The notes beneath the pieces are model-generated. The model did no database searches. It was not told the origin of the DNA and saw only the letters and a list, made by a program, of their open reading frames with translations. A DNA stretch of 43,945 nucleotides from Granulicatella balaenopterae (lineage in GTDB: Bacteria; Bacillota; Bacilli; Lactobacillales; Aerococcaceae): positions 1 through 43,945 of the forward strand of contig NZ_FOGF01000016.1 in the NCBI RefSeq assembly GCF_900111135.1, read 5' to 3'. Positions 23,743 through 33,326 of this stretch are shown piece after piece. Position numbers and translations under genes: made by a program. How positions within the stretch are numbered: position 1 is the stretch's first letter; every line of letters begins with the position of its first letter.

Positions 23743-26700
23743 ATGTTTAAAGGTAAGAGGAGATTCATATTATCAATATTTTTGTTGATTAGCATTGCAT
23801 TTTCGCTATTTTTGGGAAATATTTCAAAAGCAGCTGAATCGACTGAATATAGTGTTGCGACTTGGGAAGAGTTAAAGAGAGTGATTGAAGAAGAACCAGG
23901 AAATTTAACAATTGTATTAACGGAAAATTTGGCAGCAGATTCAACAATTACTATACCAAGTGATAAATCAGTTACTATATCTGGTGATAAATCAATATAT
24001 AGATTAAAAGATACATCAGGATTCTTATCAATGTTTCATGTATCTAATAATAGCTCATTGGTAATTGATAATGGAATTGTTTTAAGTGGAGAAGAAGCAC
24101 CAATAGAAGTAAAATTACAAGAAGTATCTTATGATATGTATCAATATGACAATCTTACTGGAAAAAGATATATTTTGCGCAATAAGAATAAACAAGAAAT
24201 CATTACGGCAACACAAGATAGTGAAGATATTGAACGTGATACAAATCCAAATATTAAATTTGATAATACTTATATGGATAAAAGTTTATTAACAAATTCA
24301 ATATTTGCTGCAAAAATATATGGTTATTTAACAGTTGAAAAAAATAGTAATAATAAAAAATTCTATTATCAATTACGCAATGAGGCAACAGGAAGAAGTC
24401 TTGCTATTAGAAATAAAACAGCTTTTAGAGGGGCTTTATTTGATAGTTTTTTAGTAGATGATGCAGAAGTAAAAAGATTTGAAGATTATATTGTTGCGGC
24501 TGGACAAAAAAGAGGCTCAGTAGCATTTACATTTGCAAGATGGAAAACAGATAACTATTCATTAGACGAAAAAGAAATAGTTTATGCAGTAAATGATGGA
24601 CGTATTACAGGAGAGGCTTCTGCAGAGCGTAATATTAATGAGCATGGAGTAGGTACAAGAAATTATCGTTATATGAGATGGAGCGATTTATACAATAGAT
24701 ATATTGCTTATAACCATAATAATTTAGATCAACACACTGAAGATACTCCACAATTATATGAAGTAGTAGATGATCGAGTAGGTCAACCATTTTCACATGC
24801 ATACACTAAAGCAGAATTAGGGAATCCTTCTGAAGGGGGCTTCTTTATTCATAATGATGGTGGAACAGTAACGATTAATGGTGCAACTTTGCAAGACTTT
24901 ACTACTGTTCAATCAGGTGATACTGTTTCAAATATTTCTCCAGTTTATAATGAAAATAATGCTACATTTTATATGCATTCTGGGACTATCCAAAATAATG
25001 AGGTTGGCTATCATATTCAAAAAGGTCCAATGCCTGAAGAATTAAGTACTAAACCAGGACGTGAAATTAATAGTTATATTTCTGGAAGTTATCCAAATAA
25101 TTGTGCTGGAGCAATCATCTTTAAAAATTCAACAGGTGTATTAGATGGTACAGCACAACTTATCCATAATAAGGGTGATGTAGGCGGTATTTATTGTGAT
25201 AGTTCATTTGTTACACTTTCAGATAAAGCAAAAGTTGATAGTAATAATGGAATCCTATTGGCAGGTGCAATCTATATTACAGGTAACAAAGTGGGGAATC
25301 CCGCTCATCAAGATGGAGTTGTCGTAAAAGGTGGCGAAATCTCTAATAGTCATACATGGAGAAATGGTGCTGTAACCACTAAAGGACCTGCTAATGAAGT
25401 AGGTGGACGATTTACTTTGAATGAAGGAACATTACATGATAATTCTTCATATGATAAAGGTGGCGCAATTCGTGTTGCTTCAAATGGAGTCTCTTTAAAT
25501 GGCGGTGAACTTTATAATAACAAATCACGTGTTATGGGTGGTGCTATTTATGTTGAAGGAGATAATGCACGTAACTCTAGAACTTTAGTCATTAATGATG
25601 GATCTATTTATCATAATCAAGCAGTCGGATTAAATGCAGAAGAATTAGGTGGAGATACGGATGTGTATTTTCCAAAAGGTAAGCCGGATTCAAGAGTAGG
25701 TTATTTGCAAAGTGGTACAGGAGGCGGTATTTGGGTTTGCCCATTTGGTACATTCTCTTTTGATGCTTCAAGAGTTATGATTACTGATAATACTGCTGAG
25801 AGAGAACGTGGCGGAAATGATTTACATAAAGATAATGGTTTATCAGGTGCTATTGTTATTAAAAATATTGGCATATATTGGAAAAATGAAGATAATGAAC
25901 CTATTCCAGATTATGCAGCCGAACCATATGAAGGCGTAGTCAATATGACGAATACAAATAAAAGTATGAATCATCAAAAAGGTGTACGAATTCATGATAA
26001 TATTTCTCGTCGTGGTGGTGGTATTGGTGCAGATGGAACATTAATATTAGGTACTAAAACAAAAGAATCAAAACAACAAGCATTTTTATCATTTACAAAA
26101 GAATGGGATCAAGATATTCCTGATGAACCAATTTTCTTAAAATTCACTCTACAAGCATCTGATGGATTTAAAACAGAATTAGGTATTACAAAATTAACCA
26201 AAGATGAAACTCCAACTGAAGTCTATGATGATTTGGAAGTATTTAAATAAAATGGTAGTTGGAAAGTTACTATTGCATTACCAACTTATTTAAAAACAGC
26301 TACTGGTCAAGAAAGATTATTTGAGCAAAGTGTTGAAAATGGAGAAGTTATTCCACTTCAGTCATGGAAAGTCTTAGTTGAAGAAGTAAATGAAGATGGC
26401 ACACCAAATAATAAATACAACATGACTTTATCTGATGTCGCAGTTACTGATGTGTCTCGATTAGTTAATCACTATGAAATGGTTGATAGTTCAGGAAAAT
26501 CAGTTCAAACAGATATTGAATTTGAAACGATTAAGATGGCACAAACTGGTACTAACCATTATCAAACAAAACCAACCCCAACACAAGTTACTTTATCAGC
26601 AACTAAACAATTAGTAGGAGGGGATATTCATGATTATATGAATCAATTCGTCTTCCAAATAGTAGAGAAAAAAGCTGATGGAAGCGAAAAAATCATCGAA

Positions 26701-28932
26701 AGTATTAAAAATAATGATACAAGTGGTCAAAATATTATTTTCTCACCAATTATTTATAAAGAAGCTGGTGTCCATCACTATATTATTCGTGAAGTAGCAG
26801 GAAATAATGAAGATATTCAATATGATACTAATGAAAAAAATATAACGGTCACAGTCACTCAAAATGGCGACGAATTAGTAACGGATATACCAGATAATCA
26901 AAAAAATCTAGGAGAATTTATAAATATCCTAAAAACATCTCAACTTAAAAAAGGAACAATCGCCTTTAAAAAGGTTACTAAGTTTATCTTACCAGGACAA
27001 GAAGGTCTAAGTTTTGAATTTAGTAAACCATTAAAAGGTGTTGAATTTGCCTTACAACAAGATGGTGTAAATAAATATTTTGCCACTTCTGATGGAGAAG
27101 GAATGGTCGTCTTCAGAGATATTCCATATGGAGAATACCAATTAGTTGAGACAAAACCATTAGAAGGCTACCTACCTTTAGAAGAACCAAAAACAGTTAC
27201 CATTAACCAAAACAATCAAGTAATTGATTTAGGTGAAATTGTAAATATTATGAAAAAAGGTAAATTAATTATTCATAAAGTGGATGCTGATGATCATAAT
27301 ACAACTATTAAAGGTGTTGTGTTCGAATTATCATCAACAAAAGAAGGAAGTAGTTATGCGAAAACTGCTGTTACATATGAGAATGGGGAAGCAGTCTTTG
27401 AAAATATACCATTTGGAGAATATCAAGTAAAAGAATTGTTAGCAGCACAATCTTACCAACAATTAGCTGAACCATTTATCATTAATATTACCGAAGATGG
27501 ACAAGTCCTCGAAAAAATAATAACCAATGAAAAAATTAAAGGTTCTGTCATTTTTACAAAAGTTGATGCAGATAATCCTGAGCAACCATTAAAAGGCGTT
27601 GAATTTGCCTTACAACAAGATGGTGAAAATAAATATACCGCTACTTCAAACGACGAAGGACAAGTAATCTTTACAGATGTTATTTACGGTGTGTACGATT
27701 TAGTAGAAACACAGCCCCAAGAAGGATACTTACCACTTGAAAAACAAGTCGCAGCAGTTAACATCGATCAACAACAAAAACAAATTGACTTAGGAACCAT
27801 TACCAACCAAATTAAAAAAGGCTCAATAAAAGTAACTAAAGTCGATGCAGAAGATACTACTAAAACATTAGCAGGAGTCACATTTGGATTATATCAAGGT
27901 GATACCAAAGTTGCCGAAGCCGTCACAAACGAAGATGGTGTAGCTTTATTTACAGGCGTGAATTATGGAGAATATACCCTAAGAGAAAGCAAATCTTTAG
28001 AAAATTATGTCCTATCAAATGAAATAAAAGAAGTCACCATTTCAGAAAACGGCAAACAAATCGACTTAGGCCAAATCACAAACAAAAAAATCAAAGGCAG
28101 TCTTGAAGTTACAAAAGTTGATGCAGAAAATAAAGCAACAAAACTACAAGATGCCGTCTTCACATTAGTATCAAAAACAGATGAAACAATGAGATTCGAA
28201 GCAACAACTAATGAAGAAGGAATTGCAATATTCAATGATCTACCATATGGTGAATACACCTTAACGGAAACAACTGCACCAACAGGATATTTAGTATCAA
28301 CTATTCCAATTGATGTAACCATCACAACAGACGGACAAAAAGTGCAACAAGAAGTAAGCAATGAAAAAATTAAGCGTACTATTAAATTTACAAAAGAATG
28401 GCAGGGTGCTAAACAAGATTCAGTTGTCATTAATTTATTGGCAGATGGTAAAAAAGTAGCTGAATTAACTCTAAGTGAACAAACTAACTGGATAGGAACT
28501 TTTGTAGACATCCCACAATTCGATCTAACAGATGGACATGAAATTAATTACACTGTTACAGAAAATACTATTGATGACTACAAGACAGATATTACTGGTT
28601 CAATGGCAGATGGCTTTGTGGTAACGAATACCGAACAACCAATTATTCCAGAAACACCAACCACACCAGAACAACCAACAAAACCAAATAAACCAGAAAA
28701 ACCAGAAAAACCAGAAAAACCAGTAACACCAATAAAACCAAATAAACCAGAAATCCCAAATGGAAAGCCAAGTGTGCCAAATGTAGATATCCCGCAAACA
28801 CCAGGAAACCCACAACAACCTACTAAACCACACTTACCAACAACGGGGGCAACTTCATCCCTAACATCAATTATAGCGGCAGTGGTACTTATGGGAATTG
28901 GAACAATCATACTAAAAAAACGAAATGAATAG
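23743..28932 (+). pseudogene. Sortase-anchored giant adhesin (beta-helix plus SpaA repeats), interrupted by an in-frame stop
   Basis: One gene of about 1,729 codons. Codon TAA at 26248-26250 interrupts a frame that is otherwise open on both sides; the first Cna-B domain (from F-L-S-F-T-K-E-W-D) continues straight across it. The N-terminus has a signal peptide, then a right-handed beta-helix-like region rich in G-G-A-I and N-G-G-E turns (about 24830-26060). After the stop come a pilin-type isopeptide domain (26570-26930), five SpaA-type repeats, another Cna-B domain, a proline/lysine-rich wall-spanning region, and L-P-T-T-G (28834-28848) with a membrane segment and basic tail. The start ATG at 23743 follows AAGGGAG; a GTG at 23734 is less likely. 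As written, the product is a secreted fragment lacking the wall anchor. Confidence 0.88.
26943..28373 (+). repeat. Five SpaA/Cna-B-type domain repeats within the adhesin
   Basis: Five units of about 270-310 bp begin near 26946, 27253, 27533, 27817 and 28089. Each opens with K-G-x-(I/V/L)-x-x-x-K-V and ends with a Y-G-E-Y/Y-G-V-Y turn followed by a conserved glutamate, the pattern that forms Lys-Asn isopeptide bonds in SpaA-type domains. Units 1 and 3 share G-V-E-F-A-L-Q-Q-D-G and are the most alike. Confidence 0.8.
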
Positions 28933-28951
28933 TATGAAATATCACCAATTA

Positions 28952-28990
28952 AACAAAGACGTCAATCAATTTTAGATTGGCGTTTTTGTT
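28952..28990 (+). terminator. Rho-independent terminator
   Basis: A 16-bp stem from AACAAAGACGTCAATC (28952-28967) and its partner (28975-28990) around a 7-base loop, with the T-run inside the 3' arm. It ends the adhesin gene. Confidence 0.88.
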
Positions 28991-29175
28991 TGCACGAAGA
29001 AGGATAGTGAATGGACAGGATTCATCATCAAGTAACTTTTGGAATAGATTTTAAGCGCCTCTTCGTCAAACACACTTAATGAAGTAACCATCATTTCAAC
29101 AAATATCCGTTCAACATCGGATAAAAAAGTGTTATACTATACATAGTACTATATTAACCATAAAGGATGAATTGG

Positions 29176-29700
29176 ATGGAAAATTATAATGAAGCATACA
29201 TTTTGTTAGAGGAAAATATTACAAAATTGTACCAAGAAGTAACAGTAAAGCAAAAAGAACAAGAATTATCAGCAAATATTGTTAGTAATCGCTGTAAATG
29301 GTTGGAGTACATTAATATCATGATCATTGCCTTAACATCAGTGGGAGTATTCATGACCATTTTTAATGATATTTTTGTTTTGAAAATTATTTCAAGCGCC
29401 TTGGCAATTGCGGCTTTAGTATTTACCGTTTTCTTGAAAATTTTTGATCTAAAATCACGTACATATCGTCATAAAAATACGGCAAATGATTTACTAGAAT
29501 TGAAGAATGCTTTTCATTTAGTAATGATGGAAATTAACTTACAAATGATTCTGCAAGGTAGTATTGAAGACTTAGCTACCTTAAAAGACGAGTATGATGC
29601 ATTAGCTAGCCATCTATCAGTAGTCTATATGAATGCGCCGGCACCATGCAAAAAAGCGGTAAAAAATGTTGCCAAAGTTTCGAACAATGAACAAAATTAA
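29176..29700 (+). CDS. SLATT-domain-like two-TM protein
   Basis: A 174-aa protein. An N-terminal helical region (1-45) is followed by two adjacent membrane segments (about 47-65 and 70-88) with almost no loop, then a basic stretch (K-S-R-T-Y-R-H-K) and a helical cytoplasmic tail. This is the layout of SLATT domains, pore-forming effectors associated with nucleotide-sensing conflict systems. No CD-NTase, SLOG or reverse transcriptase gene sits beside it, so it would be an orphan. The ATG at 29176 has AAAGGATG at a good distance; an in-frame ATG at 29167 lies too close to it. The gene stands alone between terminators. Confidence 0.6.
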   Translation: MENYNEAYILLEENITKLYQEVTVKQKEQELSANIVSNRCKWLEYINIMIIALTSVGVFMTIFNDIFVLKIISSALAIAALVFTVFLKIFDLKSRTYRHKNTANDLLELKNAFHLVMMEINLQMILQGSIEDLATLKDEYDALASHLSVVYMNAPAPCKKAVKNVAKVSNNEQN

Positions 29701-29720
29701 GTAACCCTAATGGATACTTA

Positions 29721-29747
29721 AGTCAGGCCTCGTGCTTGGCTTTTTTT
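29721..29747 (+). terminator. Rho-independent terminator
   Basis: AGTCAGGC (29721-29728) pairs with GCTTGGCT (29734-29741), including two G-U pairs, followed by seven T. Confidence 0.85.
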
Positions 29748-29891
29748 ATGCCCCAAAACTCAAAATTCCTAGGAAAATGTGCAATACGCAAAAATGGCTA
29801 ACAAGCAAAACTGATGCTCGCAAAAATCTACACACGAAAATATACACTCTCAAAATTCTAAATGAAAAAACCACTTATATCATAAAATATT

Positions 29892-29943
29892 TTGACAAGC
29901 AAACTTGGCAGATATATAATTAAACTAACAAGTAGACTTGGCA
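29892..29943 (+). promoter_or_regulatory. Consensus promoter with paired operator dyads
   Basis: TTGACA (29892-29897), exactly 17 bp, TATAAT (29915-29920): a perfect sigma-A promoter. Two 16-bp near-identical elements, ACAAGCAAACTTGGCA (29895-29910) and ACAAGTAGACTTGGCA (29928-29943), sit on either side of the -10 box, 33 bp apart (about three helical turns). Each holds a CAAG-N4-CTTG dyad. They are the likely binding sites of the XRE repressor encoded two genes downstream. Confidence 0.75.
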
Positions 29944-29957
29944 AAGGAGTTGAGTGT

Positions 29958-30290
29958 ATGGATAAAGAAAAGTTGCTTTCAAGAAGTCGTGATGAGAATA
30001 TTTTTGGGGATGAAAGAGTTCGTCATACCAAGGCAGTATCCTATCAATGGGGAGCGATTGCTGCAAGTTTAGCATTTATTATCTTAATCATTGCATCCTA
30101 CTTTACAGACATCGATACGCGTTCAGGTAAGTTGGTTTTTGCGTGTATGTTGTTTGGTCAGCTTAGTTATACTTATTGGGCGAAGCGAAAAGAAGCCACA
30201 CGTTTTTCAAATATTGTTAATCTTTTGATGGTAGGTGGGTTCTTTATTTTAATCATAGGCTTCATAGTCGAGTTGATTCAAAATGGATAA
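29958..30290 (+). CDS. Small membrane protein paired with XRE regulator (DUF6442-like)
   Basis: A 110-aa protein with a charged N-terminal ~28 residues (S-R-S-R-D-E-N-I-F-G-D-E-R) followed by three membrane segments (about 31-48, 58-75 and 85-106). This is the usual architecture of the small membrane partner encoded before a short XRE regulator in Firmicutes. The frame is open from 29892, but the ATG at 29958 follows AAAGGAG and lies just downstream of the promoter. It overlaps the regulator gene by 8 bases. The role, possibly anchoring or signal input for the repressor, is not established. Confidence 0.75.
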   Translation: MDKEKLLSRSRDENIFGDERVRHTKAVSYQWGAIAASLAFIILIIASYFTDIDTRSGKLVFACMLFGQLSYTYWAKRKEATRFSNIVNLLMVGGFFILIIGFIVELIQNG

Positions 30291-30495
30291 TCAATTAGTC
30301 TTACACAACCATTTACGTGAAATTCGTGATGAAAAGCATCTAACCCAAAAAGAACTAGCAAAAATATTAGGTGTCTCGCGCAATACCATCAGTTCCATTG
30401 AGACAGGACAATATTCACCAACCGCAAAATTAGCACTCTTAATCGCTATAGCACTTGATAAAAAGTTTGAAGAAGTTTTCTATTTTGAAGAATAA
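30283..30495 (+). CDS. XRE/Cro-family transcriptional regulator
   Basis: A 70-aa protein that is essentially one helix-turn-helix domain: L-R-E-I-R-D-E-K-H-L-T-Q-K-E-L-A then V-S-R-N-T-I-S-S-I-E-T-G-Q-Y-S-P. It belongs to the compact YozG/YgzD-like group with the end F-E-E-V-F-Y-F-E-E. Its start overlaps the membrane protein gene, so translation is coupled. Autoregulation through the two CAAG-N4-CTTG dyads at the shared promoter is inferred. Confidence 0.92.
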   Translation: MDNQLVLHNHLREIRDEKHLTQKELAKILGVSRNTISSIETGQYSPTAKLALLIAIALDKKFEEVFYFEE

Positions 30496-30558
30496 CAAGC
30501 CAAAATAGAGTCGTTAACCAAGGTCATAAAATTTTTAAAAAAAGGAAGGAAGATAAAA

Positions 30559-31071
30559 ATGGATGAAATGACAAGTAAAAAAATAAAAAGTCTAAAAAAT
30601 TGGGCTGTATTCTTAATTATTGTTAATACAATTGCTTTAGTTAGTGGCATATCTGGTTTATTCCAAAATTTAACAGTCGATATTAATCAGCAAATGGAAA
30701 TCTATAAATCAATGCCAGAATCAGTTCAACAAACAGTACGCCATGGCTTAGAAGTATCATCAAGCCCAGCAATTATCAGCTTAAATGCAGTACAACTAAT
30801 CTTTGTAGCAGCTTTAATCTTTTTCTTATTCGGCTTTATTAGAACAGCCAAACGAGGTGAATTACCAGAAGTGACAGCTATCTATGTTGGCTTTGCAAAA
30901 TTAAGCTTTACAATCATTTTCGGAATTATCCAAGGATTTATGTTAGATTCTTCATTTGGAATTGCTTTTTGGACAAGCTTTACAACAATTATCATCGGTT
31001 CAGTCATCGGTTTTATTATTTATGGATTGATGTTATCAAAATATAATAAAGTTAAATCAGTAATTGAATAA
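30559..31071 (+). CDS. Four-TM membrane protein, function unknown
   Basis: A 170-aa protein with about four membrane segments (near 13-32, 76-95, 107-125 and 131-155) and a basic N-terminus (K-K-I-K-S-L-K-N-W). I do not recognise the family. It lies 63 bp after the XRE gene with AAGGAAGG before the ATG and no terminator between, so it is probably co-transcribed with the regulator pair and may be what that repressor controls. A strong bidirectional terminator follows. Confidence 0.75.
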   Translation: MDEMTSKKIKSLKNWAVFLIIVNTIALVSGISGLFQNLTVDINQQMEIYKSMPESVQQTVRHGLEVSSSPAIISLNAVQLIFVAALIFFLFGFIRTAKRGELPEVTAIYVGFAKLSFTIIFGIIQGFMLDSSFGIAFWTSFTTIIIGSVIGFIIYGLMLSKYNKVKSVIE

Positions 31072-31120
31072 GGAAAGCTAACCAATATAATTCTTAACAC
31101 AAAATTCAAATATAAAAATA

Positions 31121-31170
31121 AAACTCTCGATAGTAAGTGGTCAACACCATTTACTATCGAGAGTTTTTTG
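31121..31170. terminator. Bidirectional rho-independent terminator between convergent operons
   Basis: A 21-bp stem (31121-31141 with 31146-31166) around a 4-base loop, containing one G-T pair. A T-run follows on the plus strand and an A-run precedes it, so it can stop transcription from both sides: the XRE operon and the leftward sialic acid operon. Confidence 0.92.
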
Positions 31171-31191
31171 TTGAAGAATTTATTATAATAA

Positions 31192-31650
31192 TTACACTAA
31201 ATCCACACTTATTTTAACAACAATTTTCTTAATGTGTGTTGGTTGGTCTTTCATCATAGCAACTTTGTGAGCATCACTTGGCCAACAAATCAGAAAATCT
31301 CCTGGTTCTAAATAATAGCGACCGTTCTCATTTCCTGTATAAAAGGCAATATCCTTGTCTTCTTGGTAGGCATCTTTCACAAATAATGCATCTGGATGAG
31401 CTGTTGCGATACCTTCTACACCTTCTAAAATATAATGAACATCTAAAAACTTTTTGTGTGATTCATAAATGCAGTCTTTTTCAGGTTTCGAAGTTAGGGT
31501 AACAGGATTGGCAAATAATTTATCTTGTTCATATACAATTGAGCTTTCTGGAAAGTTTTCTAAATTTATTTTTTTAAGTTCATTCAATACACGATAAATA
31601 ATGGGTGATGATTTGTAATTCTCACTATATTTAATATTATCAAATAGCAT
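31192..31650 (-). CDS. YhcH/YjgK/YiaL family cupin (NanQ-like)
   Basis: A 152-aa cupin-fold protein. Typical stretches are the N-terminal M-L-F-D-N-I, E-S-H-K-K-F-L-D-V-H-Y-I-L-E-G with likely metal-binding histidines, and the C-terminal F-L-I-C-W-P-S-D-A-H-K-V. E. coli NanQ (YhcH), encoded in the nan operon, speeds conversion between sialic acid anomers; the same role is likely here. Last gene of the leftward operon, 10 bp after nanK, and followed by the bidirectional terminator. Confidence 0.88.
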   Translation of the reverse strand: MLFDNIKYSENYKSSPIIYRVLNELKKINLENFPESSIVYEQDKLFANPVTLTSKPEKDCIYESHKKFLDVHYILEGVEGIATAHPDALFVKDAYQEDKDIAFYTGNENGRYYLEPGDFLICWPSDAHKVAMMKDQPTHIKKIVVKISVDLV

Positions 31651-31660
31651 AATAAGCCTC

Positions 31661-32605
31661 CTATGAATTATTTTTTATAAATGGGTAAACAGCTCCACAC
31701 AAGCCTGCATTATTCCCGAGTGATGCTTTTGTAATGATTAGATTTTTTTTAAAGCAAGGCATTGTTAATTCTAGTATTTTTTCTCGTAAGGGACTAATAA
31801 ATAATTCTTCTTGTTGGCTAACACCTCCGCCAATAATAATAGCTTCTGGATTAAAAATATGAATAAGTCCAACAATACCACGTGCGATATTATCAATCCA
31901 TTGTTCTACAATTACTGATATAGTTGGATTGCCTTTTTGGAGTTGAGTAAAGATATATTTTCCGTTTATTTTTTCAAGATTAATGTGTGGATCATTGTTT
32001 AAAGTTTCTTTCACATCAGCAACAAGTGCTGTTGTTGAAGCATATTGTTCATAACAACCGATATTGCCACAGTAGCATGGTTTTCCGTGAGCGTTTAATG
32101 GGAAATGACCAAGTTCTCCAGCGATGCCCATTTGTCCGCTAAGTAAATGATTATTAATGATGATTCCGCCACCAACACCTGTTCCAATAGTAAGCATTAC
32201 AACATTTGAATAGTTAGCAGCATCTCCTAGCCAGTGTTCACCAATTACTGCACAATTCGCATCGTTTTCAACTAATACAGGTAGGTGATAGGTTTCTTGA
32301 AGAATATCTTTTAGAGGTGTGCCGACCCAATTATTAATGTGTCCAGCTGTACCGGCTACAATACCATTATGAACATCAATTTGGCCTGTAGCTGAAACAC
32401 CAATACCTTTTATAGTTGAAAGATCAATAGTATTTTCGTGAATAAAGGACTCCAAACTTTTTAATACAGTATCTATTATCGGTGTTTTATAGTGATCAAA
32501 ATTAACAGAATAGGTTCCAGAGTTTGTAATCTCACCATTTGAACGAACCAAACCTAATTTTACGGCTGTTCCACCAATATCAATACCCAAATAATATCGG
32601 CTCAT
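31661..32605 (-). CDS. nanK: ROK-family N-acetylmannosamine kinase
   Basis: A 314-aa ROK kinase. The phosphate-binding start I-D-I-G-G-T-A-V-K-L-G, the second loop T-I-G-T-G-V-G-G-G-I, and the zinc motif C-Y-C-G-N-I-G-C-Y-E are all intact. Phosphorylation of ManNAc to ManNAc-6-phosphate is assigned because it lies 2 bp after nanE and in a sialic acid operon; by sequence alone it could be a glucokinase-type ROK protein. A ribosome binding site (GAGGCAT context) lies within the nanE end. Confidence 0.88.
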   Translation of the reverse strand: MSRYYLGIDIGGTAVKLGLVRSNGEITNSGTYSVNFDHYKTPIIDTVLKSLESFIHENTIDLSTIKGIGVSATGQIDVHNGIVAGTAGHINNWVGTPLKDILQETYHLPVLVENDANCAVIGEHWLGDAANYSNVVMLTIGTGVGGGIIINNHLLSGQMGIAGELGHFPLNAHGKPCYCGNIGCYEQYASTTALVADVKETLNNDPHINLEKINGKYIFTQLQKGNPTISVIVEQWIDNIARGIVGLIHIFNPEAIIIGGGVSQQEELFISPLREKILELTMPCFKKNLIITKASLGNNAGLCGAVYPFIKNNS

Positions 32606-32607
32606 GA

Positions 32608-33312
32608 TTATGCCTCCTCAATAACTTTCATAAAGCGTTGTGCAATAACTAAAGGTCTTGTAATAGCACTACCAACCACTACTGCATACGCACCAGCATC
32701 TAGCATTTGTTTTGCTTGTTCCGGAGTATGAATTTTCCCTTCACCAATAACTGGGATGTCGATTTCTTGAGATAATTTGTGAACTAATTCAAGGTCTGGT
32801 CCATCAATTTTAGGAGAATAATCAGTATAGCCACTTAAAGTAGTTCCCACAAAATCAACTCCACATTTCCAAGCATTTATACCTTCCTCATAAGTTGATA
32901 TATCTGCCATTAAAACAATGTCAGGATATTTTTCTTTGATTTCTTTTAGGAATTGATTGATGGTTGTGCCATCACCACGTTGACGCATAGTGCAGTCTAA
33001 TGCAATAATATCAGAATGTGCTGCAACTAATTCATCAATTTCTTTCATGGTGGGTGTGATATAGGAATCATAACTGTCGTATTCTATTTTAATAATACCA
33101 ATAACAGGTAAATTTGTTTCTTCTTTTATAGCGATGACATCACGTACGCTATTGGTTCTAATACATGGTGTTCCGGCTAATTTTGCTGCACGAGCCATTA
33201 AATACATGATTGATTTTTCTTCTACATATAAAGGTTCTTCAGGGAGTGCTTGGCAAGAAATAATGATATTTCCTTTAATTTGTTGTAAAATTTCTTCTTT
33301 TGTATATTTCAT
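32608..33312 (-). CDS. nanE: N-acetylmannosamine-6-phosphate 2-epimerase
   Basis: A 234-aa TIM-barrel enzyme converting ManNAc-6-P to GlcNAc-6-P. Diagnostic stretches are I-I-S-C-Q-A-L-P-E-E-P-L near the start, [25 protein letters not shown] and P-V-I-G-E-G-K-I-H-T-P with the conserved lysine. GGAGG precedes the ATG. It is intact, unlike the partial second nanE fused to rpiR at 42956. From the aligned ~100 residues the two are only moderately similar, so they are not a recent duplication. Confidence 0.95.
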   Translation of the reverse strand: MKYTKEEILQQIKGNIIISCQALPEEPLYVEEKSIMYLMARAAKLAGTPCIRTNSVRDVIAIKEETNLPVIGIIKIEYDSYDSYITPTMKEIDELVAAHSDIIALDCTMRQRGDGTTINQFLKEIKEKYPDIVLMADISTYEEGINAWKCGVDFVGTTLSGYTDYSPKIDGPDLELVHKLSQEIDIPVIGEGKIHTPEQAKQMLDAGAYAVVVGSAITRPLVIAQRFMKVIEEA

Positions 33313-33326
33313 AATAAAATCCTCCT

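Noticed and set aside
26943-28373. CRISPR-like regular repeats
   Set aside because: The periodicity is about 280 bp, codon-aligned and degenerate, as expected for protein domain repeats. No CRISPR array was seen anywhere in the window.
28005-28511. Leftward 168-aa frame inside the adhesin
   Set aside because: Antisense to SpaA repeats that have clear domain homology; no ribosome binding site or recognisable product.
28578-28910. Leftward Gly/Phe/Val-rich 110-aa frame
   Set aside because: It is the mirror of the proline/lysine-rich wall-spanning repeat of the adhesin, a typical shadow of low-complexity coding sequence.
26422-28932. Independent second adhesin gene starting at ATG 26422
   Set aside because: The ATG is in the same frame as the upstream part, lies inside a Cna-B domain, lacks a signal peptide and has no ribosome binding site; it is the continuation of one gene after a nonsense codon.
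29732-29923. 63-aa frame between the SLATT-like gene and the XRE operon
   Set aside because: It starts inside a terminator T-run and ends across a perfect promoter, with lysine/threonine-rich content from AT-rich DNA.
29892-29957. Longer N-terminus for the small membrane protein
   Set aside because: This would begin on the -35 box of the gene's own promoter; the ATG at 29958 has a proper ribosome binding site.
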